This document shows positions 35,801 through 45,836 of a stretch of 64,000 nt of DNA, one piece after another. This DNA is from Sanderia malayensis (lineage: Eukaryota > Cnidaria > Scyphozoa > Semaeostomeae > Pelagiidae), in contig RQOL01000855.1 of the NCBI GenBank assembly GCA_013076295.1, positions 2,976,001 to 3,040,000 on the forward strand, written 5' to 3'. The notes below the pieces were generated by a model. It did no database searches. It had not been told where the DNA came from and saw nothing but the letters and a program-made list of their open reading frames with translations. Made by a program: the position numbers and the translations under genes. Positions within the stretch are counted from its first letter, which is position 1; each line of letters begins with the position of its first letter.

Positions 35801-38800
35801 GCTCCCCCCAACCGCACGTCGGACCACGGACGTGACTCGCAGCACATACCACTTGGTTTGTTGTTTTGTGATTTGACCTTTACGCCTTCTCACCGTGCTG
35901 TCTTATCAGTGCTCAGTCTCTTATCATACATATGGAATTTTTTCCTGTAGCCAATAATTTCTCCTTTCCAATACGCTATTTCCATACGCTATTTTCATTC
36001 GGTATTTTTCGGCATATACCGGTGCGTTAAACGCCCTGTGCGTTTATTAAATTGTTTATATTTTTGGGGGCTACTATTCGAGGGGGCGTTTAAAAGAGGG
36101 GGCGTTTATTAATAAGTATCTAATGATGATCGCACTTAGCGTGAAACTCTGAGTAACGACTAAACAAGTCTGGTTCCAGAAGTAGAATCATCAACATCGT
36201 TTTCTCGATAAGCACCAGCTTCGGTTCTTTTTTTTTTCATATACACGCCCCTCTACAAGGGGGCGTCTATTCGAGGGGGCGTTTAATAGAGGGGGCTTTT
36301 ATTGAAAAAATGTTTAAAACAGGTGGCCTTTATTCGAGGGGAGCGCTTAAAAGAAGGGGGCGTTTAATCGAAGCATTACGGTGCAGTCCACAGAATATCC
36401 ACCAAATATCACGTGGACAAGCATTCCGCAGTGCGATTAGCAACTAATCTACCAATCAAATTATCGCATGGACTTATAATCTACCAATCAAATTATCGCA
36501 TAGATTTTTTAAAATGCCGTGCTGTTCCGCAACATTTTATGTGGAACTACCAATGGGAACTACACTACATGTATTGTTGAAGACTCAACAAACTGTCCTG
36601 TCTACCATGAATAATTAGTGTCACTGCGGGGCATCCTGCCTCGTATCCGTGCAGCTTTGCAATGCGTTTTGTTATCCCAATTTCTGTCCATTCCTGGAAT
36701 GCCATTCGTGTAATGTAATTAATAGTCTCTTCTCGGACACAACTTCTTCTCTTATTATGCCAGGCAGACATCGTGCTGCCTGGCATGTATGTTTGCATTG
36801 GTTTGTTTGCCTGGCAAGGCAAATCTTGTTTTCTTTAGCAGATATTTTGAATGCAGTGCATGCACTGCACGATAGTTGTTTTGAATATCTTTTCAGGGTG
36901 CAGCACAGAGCATTCAGCTTGTGCAACCAAATAGAACAAAATATTTAACCTGCTCTGTTTTATTTATTAATTAGCAGCTTTAAACATAATTTAGGTGGGT
37001 GGTGCTTTGATGCGTGTTATGACATTGTTTGGTAATGTAGCATTGAAGACGAAATATGTATAGCATGTTTTGTGGTCAGTTCTAGCTTGGCTGGCATATT
37101 GATGGAAGGTATTGCCACAGCAGCCCAGCCCAGGACAGCTTTGCGTGTAATTTCCTAAATTCAGCAGAGCTATTTATCAATTTGTTTTAGACTTTTCCTG
37201 ACACAACTTTGGTTTCGAGCTTATCCAGCCTTTCATTTCCCTATTAATCAGCTTTAAAATCTCCGTCGTGACTTGTGAACCTGTCTGCTTTCTTTGACCT
37301 GCCCAAATTGGGGATCTATTTATTAGCCTGTTTGACTCCTGTATTGAATTTTGAAATCAAGGGACTTTCCCCTATATTCAATCCCATTGGTCTCCCATTC
37401 CAGCCAACCTTGTTTTCCATCTTTGTCAACGTTTTGCTTGGCTGAAATTAGGCGAATCAATCGGCAGATGGCTATTTCATTACAGCTGCAACAATGCATG
37501 CGCATATAAATTGCAGCTGTAATGGATTTTGACTTTCTCACTTGTCTAGGATATGAATCCAAAAACACTAATTCACATTTACCAAGAACAATAGCAACGC
37601 TTCAATATGTATTGCGAGCTGATAGGAACCCGTAATTCCCGACTCAATAACAAAGATGTGTGCTTGTGCACGTCAGCTCTCTTCGTGAAACAAAGCACGC
37701 AACAGGGTATACAGTAGTAACGATGCTGAACTAGGCATAACGTTCATGTCAATTCTCACCGTATTTCCTCGATTAAACGCCCCGGCACGTTTTATTAATC
37801 TCAGCAAAGCAAAGTACAAGATCACAAGCTCTGTCATTGGGTCCAGAGAAAGATAAAATGGTTTAGTTGAGCCTTGCTTTATCGAGCAACAACGTAAAAA
37901 ATGAAAGTCGCCATGGTTTAAACAAAGAGGGGGCGTTTAATCCAGGGGGCGTTTATTGCAAAAGTTGGTAGCATAAGGGGGCGTTTATTCGAGGGGGGCT
38001 TTTAATCGAGGGGGGCGTTTAATCGAAGAAATATGGTAAAACGACGGAAAGCGGTGCAGTTGAAGAGATTTACGCTAATTACGCCGTTGCCTTACAATTC
38101 TGGCCTCACGAGATGTACTCAAATTAAATAGAATTAACTCTGTTCCACAAATTTTTCAATATGCTATTATTCACTTTGACGTAATTTCAAACTATTCACA
38201 ATACAACTGATGTTCCCGATTACGTAATTTCGATACACAATTTTGCATATTGCTATTATCCCACATCGTAAGGGGAAAAACGAAAACAAACGCATCTATG
38301 AACAATGATGAATGGTCAATAGTAAAGAATAATAATGTTCAGAGTCCAGAAAAAGGTCAAACCTTCCTCTGGCTGCCAATTCTGTAAATTGGACCTTCCT
38401 CATTTTATAGAAGTAAAATAGTGGGGTTTTTTAATCTCCATTGCAAAATTCAAGATTTTCTATTGCTATGAGAGTCAAATGTAATTGATAATTTTTTGAG
38501 GAAATTATATAATCCATATGTCTACATAGTTGAGTGACATATAACACAAAGTTTGCTGTTTAGCTTTTTACAGAATGATAATTGATTTTATAAAGAATAT
38601 TTACTGAAATTTTTCCTCAAACCAAAATTTTTACAAAATTAGTAAACCTTCCTCAAAAATGACCATAAAAACCAAAGCCTTCCTCCGGCTCAGAGCCGTG
38701 GAGCCGTGACTTTTTCTGGACTCTGCTTTGAACTATCATGAATAATAAATGATAATGAATAATGCAGTCATATTGTCTCGTGTGCTCAAACTCGGTATAT

Positions 38801-41800
38801 TTTAATTTCAGGTCATTATTTTGTGCACGTATGCAGCACCTATTTTTGTTTGAATCCAACACAGGCCCATTTTTTATAAGAATCCGTCTAAAGAATCCAA
38901 TGCTAAGAAAATTTACCTTGAACATTAAGATTACATAGTCAAAGTATTGTACAATGAGTTGCGTGTGGGACGGACCTCTTGTTTTGACAAACTCCTTAAA
39001 CAGTTATATTAGCTATTTAGGATGATATGAATAGGATCGATGAAAATATTCTTGTTAAACTAAAGCAAGCAGAAAATTAAGAAACTTGGTTCTGATTCCG
39101 AGCTTAGTTTGTTACGCAAATCTGCGTGTATAGTTGAGACGTGTGCACGCTCACATAAAGATGTCTTGTCATGTCACCGATGTTTACGATCGCATTGCGT
39201 GCGATACAAGCTTACTAGCTGCATCTGCACCTTTCTAATCTTTTACGATCTTCCCTGCACGCACGCATGCACATGTAGTAGAGTAGAGTGATCTGCGAGT
39301 ATATATTGAATGGCCGGCCATGATAAGTCATAAACCTGACTCATTGCATTTTTTCCTCTTATATTCACTGCATTGCCATTGCCTCTACCGACCCACCTGA
39401 TATTCATACAATGCTTGAAGCGGGTCGTGAGAATTCTCACGCATCTCATCTGCAGTATGACCTGACTTAATGCCTAATTTCAATTCGAGATTAAGAAATA
39501 CGAATGAGATAAATCGACCTGCGCTAAAAATATATTGCAATTCAACTAAACGGAAACACGGGCATTTTAACACTCCTGAAAATGATCACATGCAAAGTTT
39601 CCTGGCCTAGCCATCGCACAAACGCATTTGATTGGATGAAATCAAGCATCTATTTATAGATCTCCCAGACCCCTTGGCAATAATAGCCATATTTCTTTAA
39701 TTCAACAAATGAATGGTAAATAGTAAATTCAATTGCTTTACATTGTCAGAGAGAAATAATTTGAGACTTCAGTGTTTCATCCTGGGGATCCAAAAATTTA
39801 GTAATTATGTAGTGAGAGATGTTATGCCTTGGCCAAGAAATCGTAATGCGTTTTTTTGCTCTATGATGGTCTTTAAATCCTCTCTGCAGCTTCACATGCT
39901 GTAATCACATCACTACTCTTCACCAGACCATTGTGCTTGCTTTTCTGCTATATTTAGTCCATGCTCGTACAAAATTTCTATGCTTTTCTATTACGTGTCG
40001 TGTCATTTGATTTATAGAAAGAAAGGTTTCACACACACCTTGCAATGATATACCTGGACGAAGTTCTGAAGATTATGAAAGAAAGAATTCAAGTGCCAGA
40101 ACGATTGAAGCAAGCAAGGTATCACGCACGAGTGTTTACCCTTTCTAACCCACTATATCAATACTATACTCCTTGTATCATATATAGGAAGTGCTGTCTC
40201 TGCCGGCATACAGTGTTATGTGTACAAAATACAAAGTATTAATTGTGCAGATGCAGAATGGAAGAGGTTGATTGAACAAAATTCATTTATATTTTGCCTG
40301 ACAAGTGCTTCTGTGCGAGACGTGGGTTACAAACAATCCTCAGAGTTACAAAAATCTCACTATTATACCTATTGTATGTTGTTACTGGTTACTAACTGTA
40401 TTGTCGCCCTTGAAACCTGCACCCTTTGTTTATTGTTTGTTGTTATATCAAGTGTTATACCCTCGATGCCATCGTAAAGTGTTGAGGTTTACTGCATTTT
40501 TAGGTTAACGTTGGTTTTAACGTCTTTTTATCAACAGGAAGCGGCTTCAAGACCTGCTTGAGCTCTCATCCTTGTATCGCGTTTCGACCCTGTTGAATAA
40601 AATCGGTGACTTGGAATTGCACAATGAAATTGCTATCCTGTATGGAAAGGTATAAGAAGACAGTACATATATCCAACATATCCCTCTCTCTCCTTCAATA
40701 CAAACCCATTGATTCTCTGTTTTACCTCACATGGTTTCCAATTATTGTTTGCTTCCTTTCTTTGTCTGCCGCTTATCTTTTATATGCATTTGCCTTATTT
40801 TTAGATATTTCTTATGGTGCTGATTTGTACAAGCTTGAATCATGCTGCTGTTCTTCTTCCGTTGTCTTTTCTTTCTTTCTTTCATTCATAAAACTCACTA
40901 TTTTCTTTTGTTCTTCTTTGTCCTCTTCTTTCCCGCTTTATTGAAGTGCATTTTAGGAGTTTCCAATATCACATGGTTCATTGATATATGGTTTCTTTAT
41001 TTTATTTTCCTTTATTTCCTTTCCTTTTTTCTTACTTTCTTTGATTCTCCTTTGTCTCTTGTTCTGTTCTCATTCATTGCTCCACCTCTGTTCACCGGCT
41101 GCGTTCCATCTGCGCCTTGATGTCCTCATATAATATCATTATGATATAGTGCTGCGTGGAAGCGATTAAAAACTGCTCATTGCCAGGTATTCTTGTCAAA
41201 ACATATCTTCCTGTGTATGGAAATTGTGTTTATTTTTCAGCTTGATCAACACGACAAAGCATTGGAGATTCTTGTTCACAAGTTGAAGGACCATGCGGCA
41301 GCAGAGAGGCATTGCATTGTTTCTTCGCAGGTACACCATTGCAATAATCTCTGTCGATTATCTCGAATTCTTTGAAGTTATCGCAACTTATTGCTGCTGC
41401 GTAGCGAAGCGAAGCGGCTGCGCAGCCGAATATAATCGAGTGATATTGAAAGTAATCCCGGTCCAGAAAATCCTGACTTCAGATTTCAAATTGTTGATGT
41501 GCATTTAATTTAGTTTTCTTTTTAATCTCGGGTTTTCTACATTTATTCCTCTGATTTTTGTATTGTTTTGTTTTCACGGTGAAGTCACATCAACAAAGAT
41601 TTGAATTTTATATCTTTGATTTTCAAACTGAGCGTACGCCTTCTCTTGATTAAGAATAATTTGCTGAAATCTATTATTGCTGATATTCCAAAACCCAGCT
41701 GTTAAAGTGCTAATGCAACGAAATTTGACATATCGATTTTTTTATTTTAAATGAAAGCCAAAGATGTACTGATCAGTTTGATGCAATTTTGACGTGCATC

Positions 41801-44800
41801 TGACAAGTATAAGTTACTTTAATTTCACCTTGAATCAGGCCACCTTTTGCGAAAAATATTGCAACGCTGTGACGTCACAGTGATGACCCATATTATTTCT
41901 CGCAATGGAAGTCAATGGGTTTTTTCGAACGTCGTTTGGTTTTTTTTTAATAGCTCCACTCAGGGTGGGGATATTTGAGCTCCGGCTGAACCAACATAAG
42001 GGCGAATCTTTTAGCCGTCGTTTTGAAAAAAATTGGTGTCATTTTGTTTAACGTTAGAGACACAATTTAAGTTTGAAAATGGATACCTCCAAAAAATGTG
42101 ACGTCATCCCGCGTCGCCATTGTTGCTTCGAGTTGCTGTGGAACGACACGTAGCCCTGGTTTGGCTTATCCCAGGTCTTATTTTTTGTAATAACTTATTT
42201 TAGCTCAAAATTGCAGACATTGAATTATTTTTAGAAACTTCGGAAATTAAAATTCCTTCGATATCACCCCAAAAAGCTAAATCTTCTGACATTTGTTTTG
42301 GTTGGCTCGGGCCTAACCACTCCGGGCGAGGAGTGCTTAGGCCCGAGTAAAGCTGAGAGTCACACGGGTTGGTTTACGAGCTTGTTTACTGCATCTATTG
42401 CAGGAATAGCTTTGATTTTAGCTTTAATCTCATCTTTAATTCTTTCCCAATATCTCTCTTTACTTCAAAGCAAAAATGAGCGCTATAATGAATAAAATCC
42501 TGCTCTCCTAGTCGGTGGGTGCGAATGATGTCTGTCTCCTGAACTCCTTAAAAAGACCTTGTTCTGTTTGATTGGTTTTGAAATACTATCAGCAACATTA
42601 TGAAACGATACTTTTTCGCAACACTGAGTAATCGTACAATTGTCTCCGTTATGTATCTCTACGACATGTAAATAGTTTTATGATTTATTTGCTCCCGAGA
42701 CGAGATACCCGTCATGTGTGTGCTCGCTCACAGCTCGCCATGTCGAATTTCAATTTTCAATAGAAGGAAGCCTGCTTGACGTTGCAGACGCGACGTTTGA
42801 TGACATCACAGTGATGTTCAGTTTTCGCACGAAAAAGGTCAAAATTGCCTACTTTGAAGGTTAATAGCGAAAAAAGTATACATAATTTGCAAATTTTATT
42901 TGCGCCACGTTAATCAGTGCATTGAAATCTATAGATTTTTGAAATAAAAACACTATGTAAAAATTCGTTGCATTAGCACTTTAAACGTAAATATCAATAA
43001 CAAATGTCGGTCATACAAATTTTCGTGCGAATCCAAAATGGACCCTTTAGTATTACCTTTTTTGTTAGTTCAACTCTTGTGGCGAAGTGGTTGGCACTTG
43101 TGCTTGCCACTCGTGGAGTCGCGGATCGATTCCACGGAGCTCCACTTGAAGTTGAGTTGAAGTTGAGTTGAAATTAAATGAAGCCTGGTACACCGAGGAT
43201 CTACAAGAGAAAGTAGATCCCCGGCGTACCGGGACTTTTCGTCTTTCCGTTCAGGATAGTTTTTTCGGCAGAAACGCCGAAAAACCATCAACCGATCGTA
43301 CTCAACTACTAACTCTGTTGGTACACCGGGGTGACGAGGCCAACAGTGCCGGTCTGTTCATATATATCCAGCGACATCTGCTTGGTGACTCGCCACCGAT
43401 ATATATAGTTACTTCAAATTACCGTCTGGAATCATGTACAAAGTCTTTATGATTGTGGGCATGAGCTAAAACGCATGCGTATTCATATCAGTTGCTCTCC
43501 TTTGTCTCCTTAATTTAAGTTCGAACTTTATTTTGTTTTTGCTATTTTACCATCTATTATGCCAATGGAAAGACGTGTACAACAGCGTTGCCAACAGCAA
43601 CGCCCCCATCACTGCCAGCCAAGCCAGAGCCCAGTCGTAGCTACGTCCTTCATCTTTTTAAATTAAATTAATTCATTTGAACATACCTGCTATTTATTCT
43701 TTATCTTCAACCCTGCCTCATCAAACACTATTGTAACACACACACCCCGAGCAGCACTCGCCTAAACGCTGTTTACATATAATCTCAGCTTTAATTACTT
43801 AATAATCTAGGCTAGTGTTTTTGGCATAGCTGAATGGCCCCACTTTTTGTTTTAATTGCAGGGAAAAGATGTAGCCTTGAGGAAGAAACTGTTTCACATG
43901 CTTTTGGCTGTGTATCTGCAACCGAATGAAAAGTATGCATTGCATTGCATTGTCAATTCATTTCAATAGATGTAGCTATTATACGGAGAGCAATAATTGA
44001 TTTTCTTTCTTCGATTAGTAGTTCAACCGTGGAGCAGTTCATGAAACCTGCAATTCAACTCATCAATAGTCACCAGTTTGACTTTGACCCTCTTGAGGTT
44101 TCTATGTTTACTATTTCGTGATTACTATTATATTTACTTTGCGATACATTCCATGCAATAACCTCGCTTTGCAATACCGTCCAAGCGACAATACATTAAG
44201 CCTCTCTTTGAAGTCTACATTAAACCTCTCTTTGAAGTCCACATTAAACCTCTCTTTGAGGTCCACAATTCCTGTGTACAACATACGCAAGAGTTACAAC
44301 TTCGCTTCCAATATATACAGAACGATTGATAAACAATACACAACTATGACAATGAGGTAGCAAATAGCCAGACCAAGGTGTCGTACGTAAACGTATACCA
44401 GTAACAGAAAAATATGAAGGAAGTAAAAAACGAAGAGGAGATCTATGATATTTTTGCCATGGATGTCTTGTGGTAACTAATCTGGCAAGCATCACAGCAT
44501 GTTTGACATTTTCCTAACCTGCATGATTGTTTATTGAAATCATCTGTACTGTCTTTCTTCTTACAGGCATTGAAGATGATTCCTGATGACTGGGCAGTTG
44601 GTACAGTTGCGAATTTCCTCTCAGGTGCAATGCGTAATAGCTTGCACACAGCAAGAACCAAAAAGATTGAATCAAGTTTGACCAGAGCTAATTACCTTCA
44701 GGTATAGGCTTTAGCTCTGAATGCTTGGGCCTTACTGTTACTTTTCTTTTTGCTACCAAGCATTAATGTGGAGCATGTTAACCTGCATCTCCGTTGTGCG

Positions 44801-45314
44801 TCTTTATCAATGCATCTTTTCTGCCTATTTTTATTGTTTATTTTTTATATTGCTTTAGTGCTCAGCATTGTTTTTACTGGCTTTCATCTATCCTTTTAGT
44901 CTCGTTACGTCTATATTAACAGCCAAGATGGAGCTGTTAGTATTAACGACGACAGGTATTAAACTTTGCAAAATTTATTACACAACTAAATTACTCCACT
45001 TTATTACCATTTCTTTCTCACTTTTATCATTGCTTTATCATTGCTTTATCATCGCTTTAGTCTCTAGGCCATTAAATTCTTCCAAGCTTGTTACCCTCCA
45101 TTCATCATTTTGTATCTGCTGCTATTACTGTACTGTTATTGTTGCGTTTTTGCTTTTCAGGAAATGTGACGTTTGTCACAAGCCGTTCACAGAGCCAAAC
45201 ATAGCTCGCTACCCCAATGGACTTTTGTGCCACATTCATTGTGCACAGAATAGGACCAAATGTCCCGTCACTCACATAGACTTCTCGAAGAATTCAATTC
45301 TCCAAACCAGGTGA
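23834..45314 (+). CDS. TGFBRAP1: TGFBRAP1/VPS3-like CORVET tethering subunit
   Basis: I join 31 exons in phase to 872 residues (human 860): 23834-23908, 24102-24154, 24254-24347, 24509-24572, 24692-24726, 24821-24856, 24962-25018, 25229-25333, 25662-25733, 25932-25994, 26782-26945, 27617-27656, 27741-27833, 28291-28383, 28473-28577, 28807-28900, 29429-29484, 29606-29650, 30072-30194, 30315-30385, 30470-30538, 31536-31608, 33503-33643, 40018-40118, 40538-40649, 41241-41330, 43862-43932, 44019-44097, 44567-44701, 44900-44955, 45161-45314. The N-terminal CNH propeller opens MSLKAFEVVQ and closes near VTVHSMLDQRQKQ. Helical repeats follow (LIDKRVEEAIEL, EIDTALLKLYAE, FHTHLAMIYLDEVL, LDQHDKALEILVHKL). 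The VPS39_2-type end has CDVCHKPFTEPN and ARYPNG ... HIHC, a zinc-binding pattern. The protein tethers Rab5-positive early endosomes within CORVET. Intron 23 (6.4 kb) hosts an antisense gene. Confidence 0.96.
26398..26581. mobile_element. TIR element in TGFBRAP1 intron 10
   Basis: A 184-bp segment starts near CGTCAAATCTGCATGGCTCG and ends with GTTCGAATTAGACAGAGTTGACTG; the ends pair imperfectly, and AATTCGAAC recurs inside in both orientations. It resembles a widespread invertebrate MITE with ends of the TCAACTCTGT...AATTCGAAC type. Its right end lies about 200 bp before exon 11. Confidence 0.5.
27983..28172 (+). repeat. About 25-bp minisatellite in TGFBRAP1 intron 13
   Basis: Seven to eight head-to-tail copies of a unit containing TGAACTGTCTATGACTATCT with small differences (TCCATGAATATC, TCTATGATTATT, TCTACGACTCTC). 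It fills much of the 457-bp intron upstream of exon 14. Non-coding. Confidence 0.8.
29692..29992. mobile_element. 'TATAAGAA' family MITE, 301 bp, intron 18
   Basis: The left end TACACCTATTTTTCATAAGA pairs with the right end TCTTATAAAAAATGGGTGTA in reverse complement. Inside are many direct and inverted words AAGAAACTT / TTAAGAAAC. Its near-identical length and end sequence to 20845-21144 indicate the same family. It sits between exons 18 and 19 of TGFBRAP1. Confidence 0.6.
30668..30749 (+). tRNA. tRNA-Ser (anticodon AGA)
   Basis: The cloverleaf can be drawn directly: acceptor GCAGTTG / CAACTGC plus discriminator G, A-box region TGGCCGAGTGG, anticodon stem CTGA...TCAG enclosing CTAGAAA with anticodon AGA, a long variable arm (GGGGTCTCCCC), and a T arm with GGTTCGAATCC. 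The long variable arm confirms a class II serine tRNA. No intron. A T-run (30755-30759) follows as a likely Pol III terminator. It lies in TGFBRAP1 intron 21 on the same strand. An inverted copy of its own 3' portion follows immediately (see separate entry). Confidence 0.95.
30732..30783. repeat. Inverted duplicate of the tRNA-Ser 3' end
   Basis: Positions 30732-30755 (T arm, 3' acceptor strand and four trailing A) are repeated in perfect reverse complement at 30760-30783, separated by TTTT. This is a 24-bp perfect palindrome with a 4-base loop, and the presumed Pol III terminator is in the loop. It probably arose by a local fold-back event during replication. Confidence 0.9.
31744..32410. 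mobile_element. Harbinger-type MITE, 667 bp, TGFBRAP1 intron 22
   Basis: Ends GGCCCCGTTTACACG ... CGTGTAAACGGGGCC, flanked by TTA on both sides (31741-31743, 32411-32413). Subterminal GGATCC / GGAACGGA words are repeated in both orientations. Long open frames occur on both strands but follow the inverted structure and resemble no protein. The ends and 3-bp TWA duplications match the 194-bp element at 637-830. Confidence 0.8.
33719..33866. mobile_element. Short CAGGGGCG-ended MITE, intron 23
   Basis: CAGGGGCGTCGTGG at the left pairs with CCACCACGCCCCTG at the right. The interior repeats TTTCCGAAAAGT. The ends recall the hAT-like element at 15800-15970, but the flanks do not give a clean 8-bp duplication. 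It lies 75 bp downstream of TGFBRAP1 exon 23. Confidence 0.55.
34285..35451 (-). CDS. HIF-prolyl-hydroxylase-like 2OG/Fe(II) dioxygenase, intronless and nested
   Basis: One uninterrupted frame of 388 residues lies antisense in TGFBRAP1 intron 23. The C-terminal catalytic domain (about 140-340) follows EGLN/PHD enzymes: IRGDEVKWLDG, a double-stranded beta-helix core, iron ligands His261, Asp263 and His319, and Arg328 for 2-oxoglutarate. Spacings of 2, 56 and 9 residues nearly equal those of human EGLN1 (313/315/374/383). The N-terminus lacks the MYND finger of EGLN1. It has instead CPNC...H-x3-C (Cys65, Cys68, His86, Cys90), which looks like a single C2HC zinc site. The tail is acidic, then basic (GKKIKLEPKD). 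Met22 is an alternative start. The substrate is unknown; HIF hydroxylation is possible but not shown. The single-exon state suggests retroposition. Confidence 0.85.
   Translation of the reverse strand: MQVLYRHNIIYEIAVYTRAPAMPIFVEDTDRLRKKLEQSNAKHQQQCFNKVHHRPLNTSRPIFQCPNCKDVFYFGENSRRQPWTSHYVNCTKTNVTAESPVITMRGSKAGRARTVSDSTRRHQVVVHGGNHNVFAYSQVKLSLEIASKLRSDGVCVVHNLVQPDKADAVHRELQSMYNVTGNFTPGKLCQNTISASTIRGDEVKWLDGSPEQTPCLWMVKKKLNRLAASLYSLHSVPIHKVSHSKVMASCYNGCGTAYKRHIDSPCEGTYKLTFVIYLNKDVKSEQGGCLRIHKLNGQSMDIKPELGTLVIFRSDKIIHEVTPCYFQRFALTIWYKEVPNKHTVSDASLEDIHGNDVDDDKHVAESSAMPRSARMFMNGKKIKLEPKD
36017..36384. mobile_element. 'Cgaggggg-cgtttaat' family repeat, intron 23
   Basis: The segment contains many copies of GGGGGCGTTTATT / CGAGGGGGCG words and ends CGTTTAATCGAAGCATTACGG, which pairs imperfectly with its start TACCGGTGCGTTAAACGCCC. 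Related segments lie at 37758-38037 and 51754-52058. It has no coding capacity; an old non-autonomous element is the best description. Confidence 0.55.
36757..36868. repeat. Perfect short palindromes in intron 23
   Basis: ATGCCAGGCAG and CTGCCTGGCAT face each other across 8 bases at about 36757-36786, and about 65 bp later TGCAGTGCATGCACTGCA is an 18-bp perfect palindrome. They may form hairpins in RNA or mark a small inverted-repeat element. No function is evident. Confidence 0.5.
37478..37524. repeat. 14-bp hairpin, intron 23
   Basis: CATTACAGCTGCAA is followed after 19 bases by its exact reverse complement TTGCAGCTGTAATG. It is a compact stem-loop in the large TGFBRAP1 intron. Its size would suit a short structured RNA, but nothing else supports that. 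Confidence 0.5.
37758..38037. mobile_element. 'Cgaggggg-cgtttaat' family MITE, intron 23
   Basis: The left end ACCGTATTTCCTCGATTAAA pairs with the right end TTTAATCGAAGAAATATGGT, giving TIRs over 20 bp. Inside, GGGGGCGTTTA words recur in direct orientation. 280 bp, no coding capacity. Same family as 36017-36384 and 51754-52058. Confidence 0.7.
41706..42980. mobile_element. 1.28-kb TIR element with TTAA target duplication
   Basis: AGTGCTAATGCAACGAA at the left is exactly inverted at the right (TTCGTTGCATTAGCACT), and both ends abut TTAA (41702-41705, 42981-42984). A TTAA duplication is the hallmark of piggyBac-type insertion, though the usual CCC terminus is absent. Imperfect pairing continues for about 50 bp inward. 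The interior carries GTGACGTCAC palindromes and short open frames resembling no transposase. It fills half of TGFBRAP1 intron 26. Confidence 0.7.
43076..43455 (+). mobile_element. tRNA-derived SINE in TGFBRAP1 intron 26
   Basis: The head has Pol III promoter elements at normal spacing: A box TGGCGAAGTGG (43080-43090) and B box GGATCGATTCC (43123-43133). The sequence between could fold partly like a tRNA. The body is unrelated to tRNA and has two stem-loops, GGATCTAC/GTAGATCC near 43197-43220 and TTTTTCGGC/GCCGAAAAA near 43259-43284. The right end is uncertain, placed near TCTTTATGATTGT at 43455. It is on the same strand as the gene. Confidence 0.65.
44194..44265 (+). repeat. 24-bp tandem repeat, three copies
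   Basis: CATTAAACCTCTCTTTGAAG followed by T[C/T]CA is repeated three times head to tail with three base differences, in TGFBRAP1 intron 28. Non-coding. Confidence 0.85.
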
Positions 45315-45836
45315 TTCTGAAAGATATTTCTTATATTTGCAATGTGTATTAATTGTTTTCTGGGTAATTTTGTACATACGGTATAGTGAACTGATGAGTA
45401 TGAATTATTATCTTTGATTATGATCATGATTATGATTATGATTATGATTATAATTATGATTGTGATTATGATTATGATATAGATGCAAGTCCTGCATCTA
45501 TGATCTATGATTGTTGATGATGTATTTTTACTATAAGTAAAGAAAGTCGATTAAAGAGATTGACACCTCTACATGAAATATTGAATGTCATCGAAAATAC
45601 ATCAGAAATAATTACAAAGTTCACATTATTGTTGGAAATGCGTAATATTCCACAAACCTTAATTGTATTGTATTACCAGAATACAGCTGGGATAGTAAGA
45701 AGTGGTATGGTCCAATTTACTTATTATGGCTTAGTTTATGTCATACACCTGATCTGTCCTACGCAGTGTTGTGGACTGTGTGAAGGACATAATATTTGTA
45801 TCTGTTTTGTCGGAGCATATCTGTAGCTCGATATAT
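45315..45836. other. Convergent spacer TGFBRAP1/HHAT with ATTATG microsatellite
   Basis: The 522 bp between two facing stop codons are presumably 3' UTRs. A (GATTAT)n microsatellite with interruptions runs from about 45411 to 45476. Nothing else is recognised. Confidence 0.6.

Noticed and set aside
43079..43150. A second functional tRNA gene
   Set aside because: A and B boxes are present but acceptor and anticodon stems do not pair properly; it is the head of a SINE.
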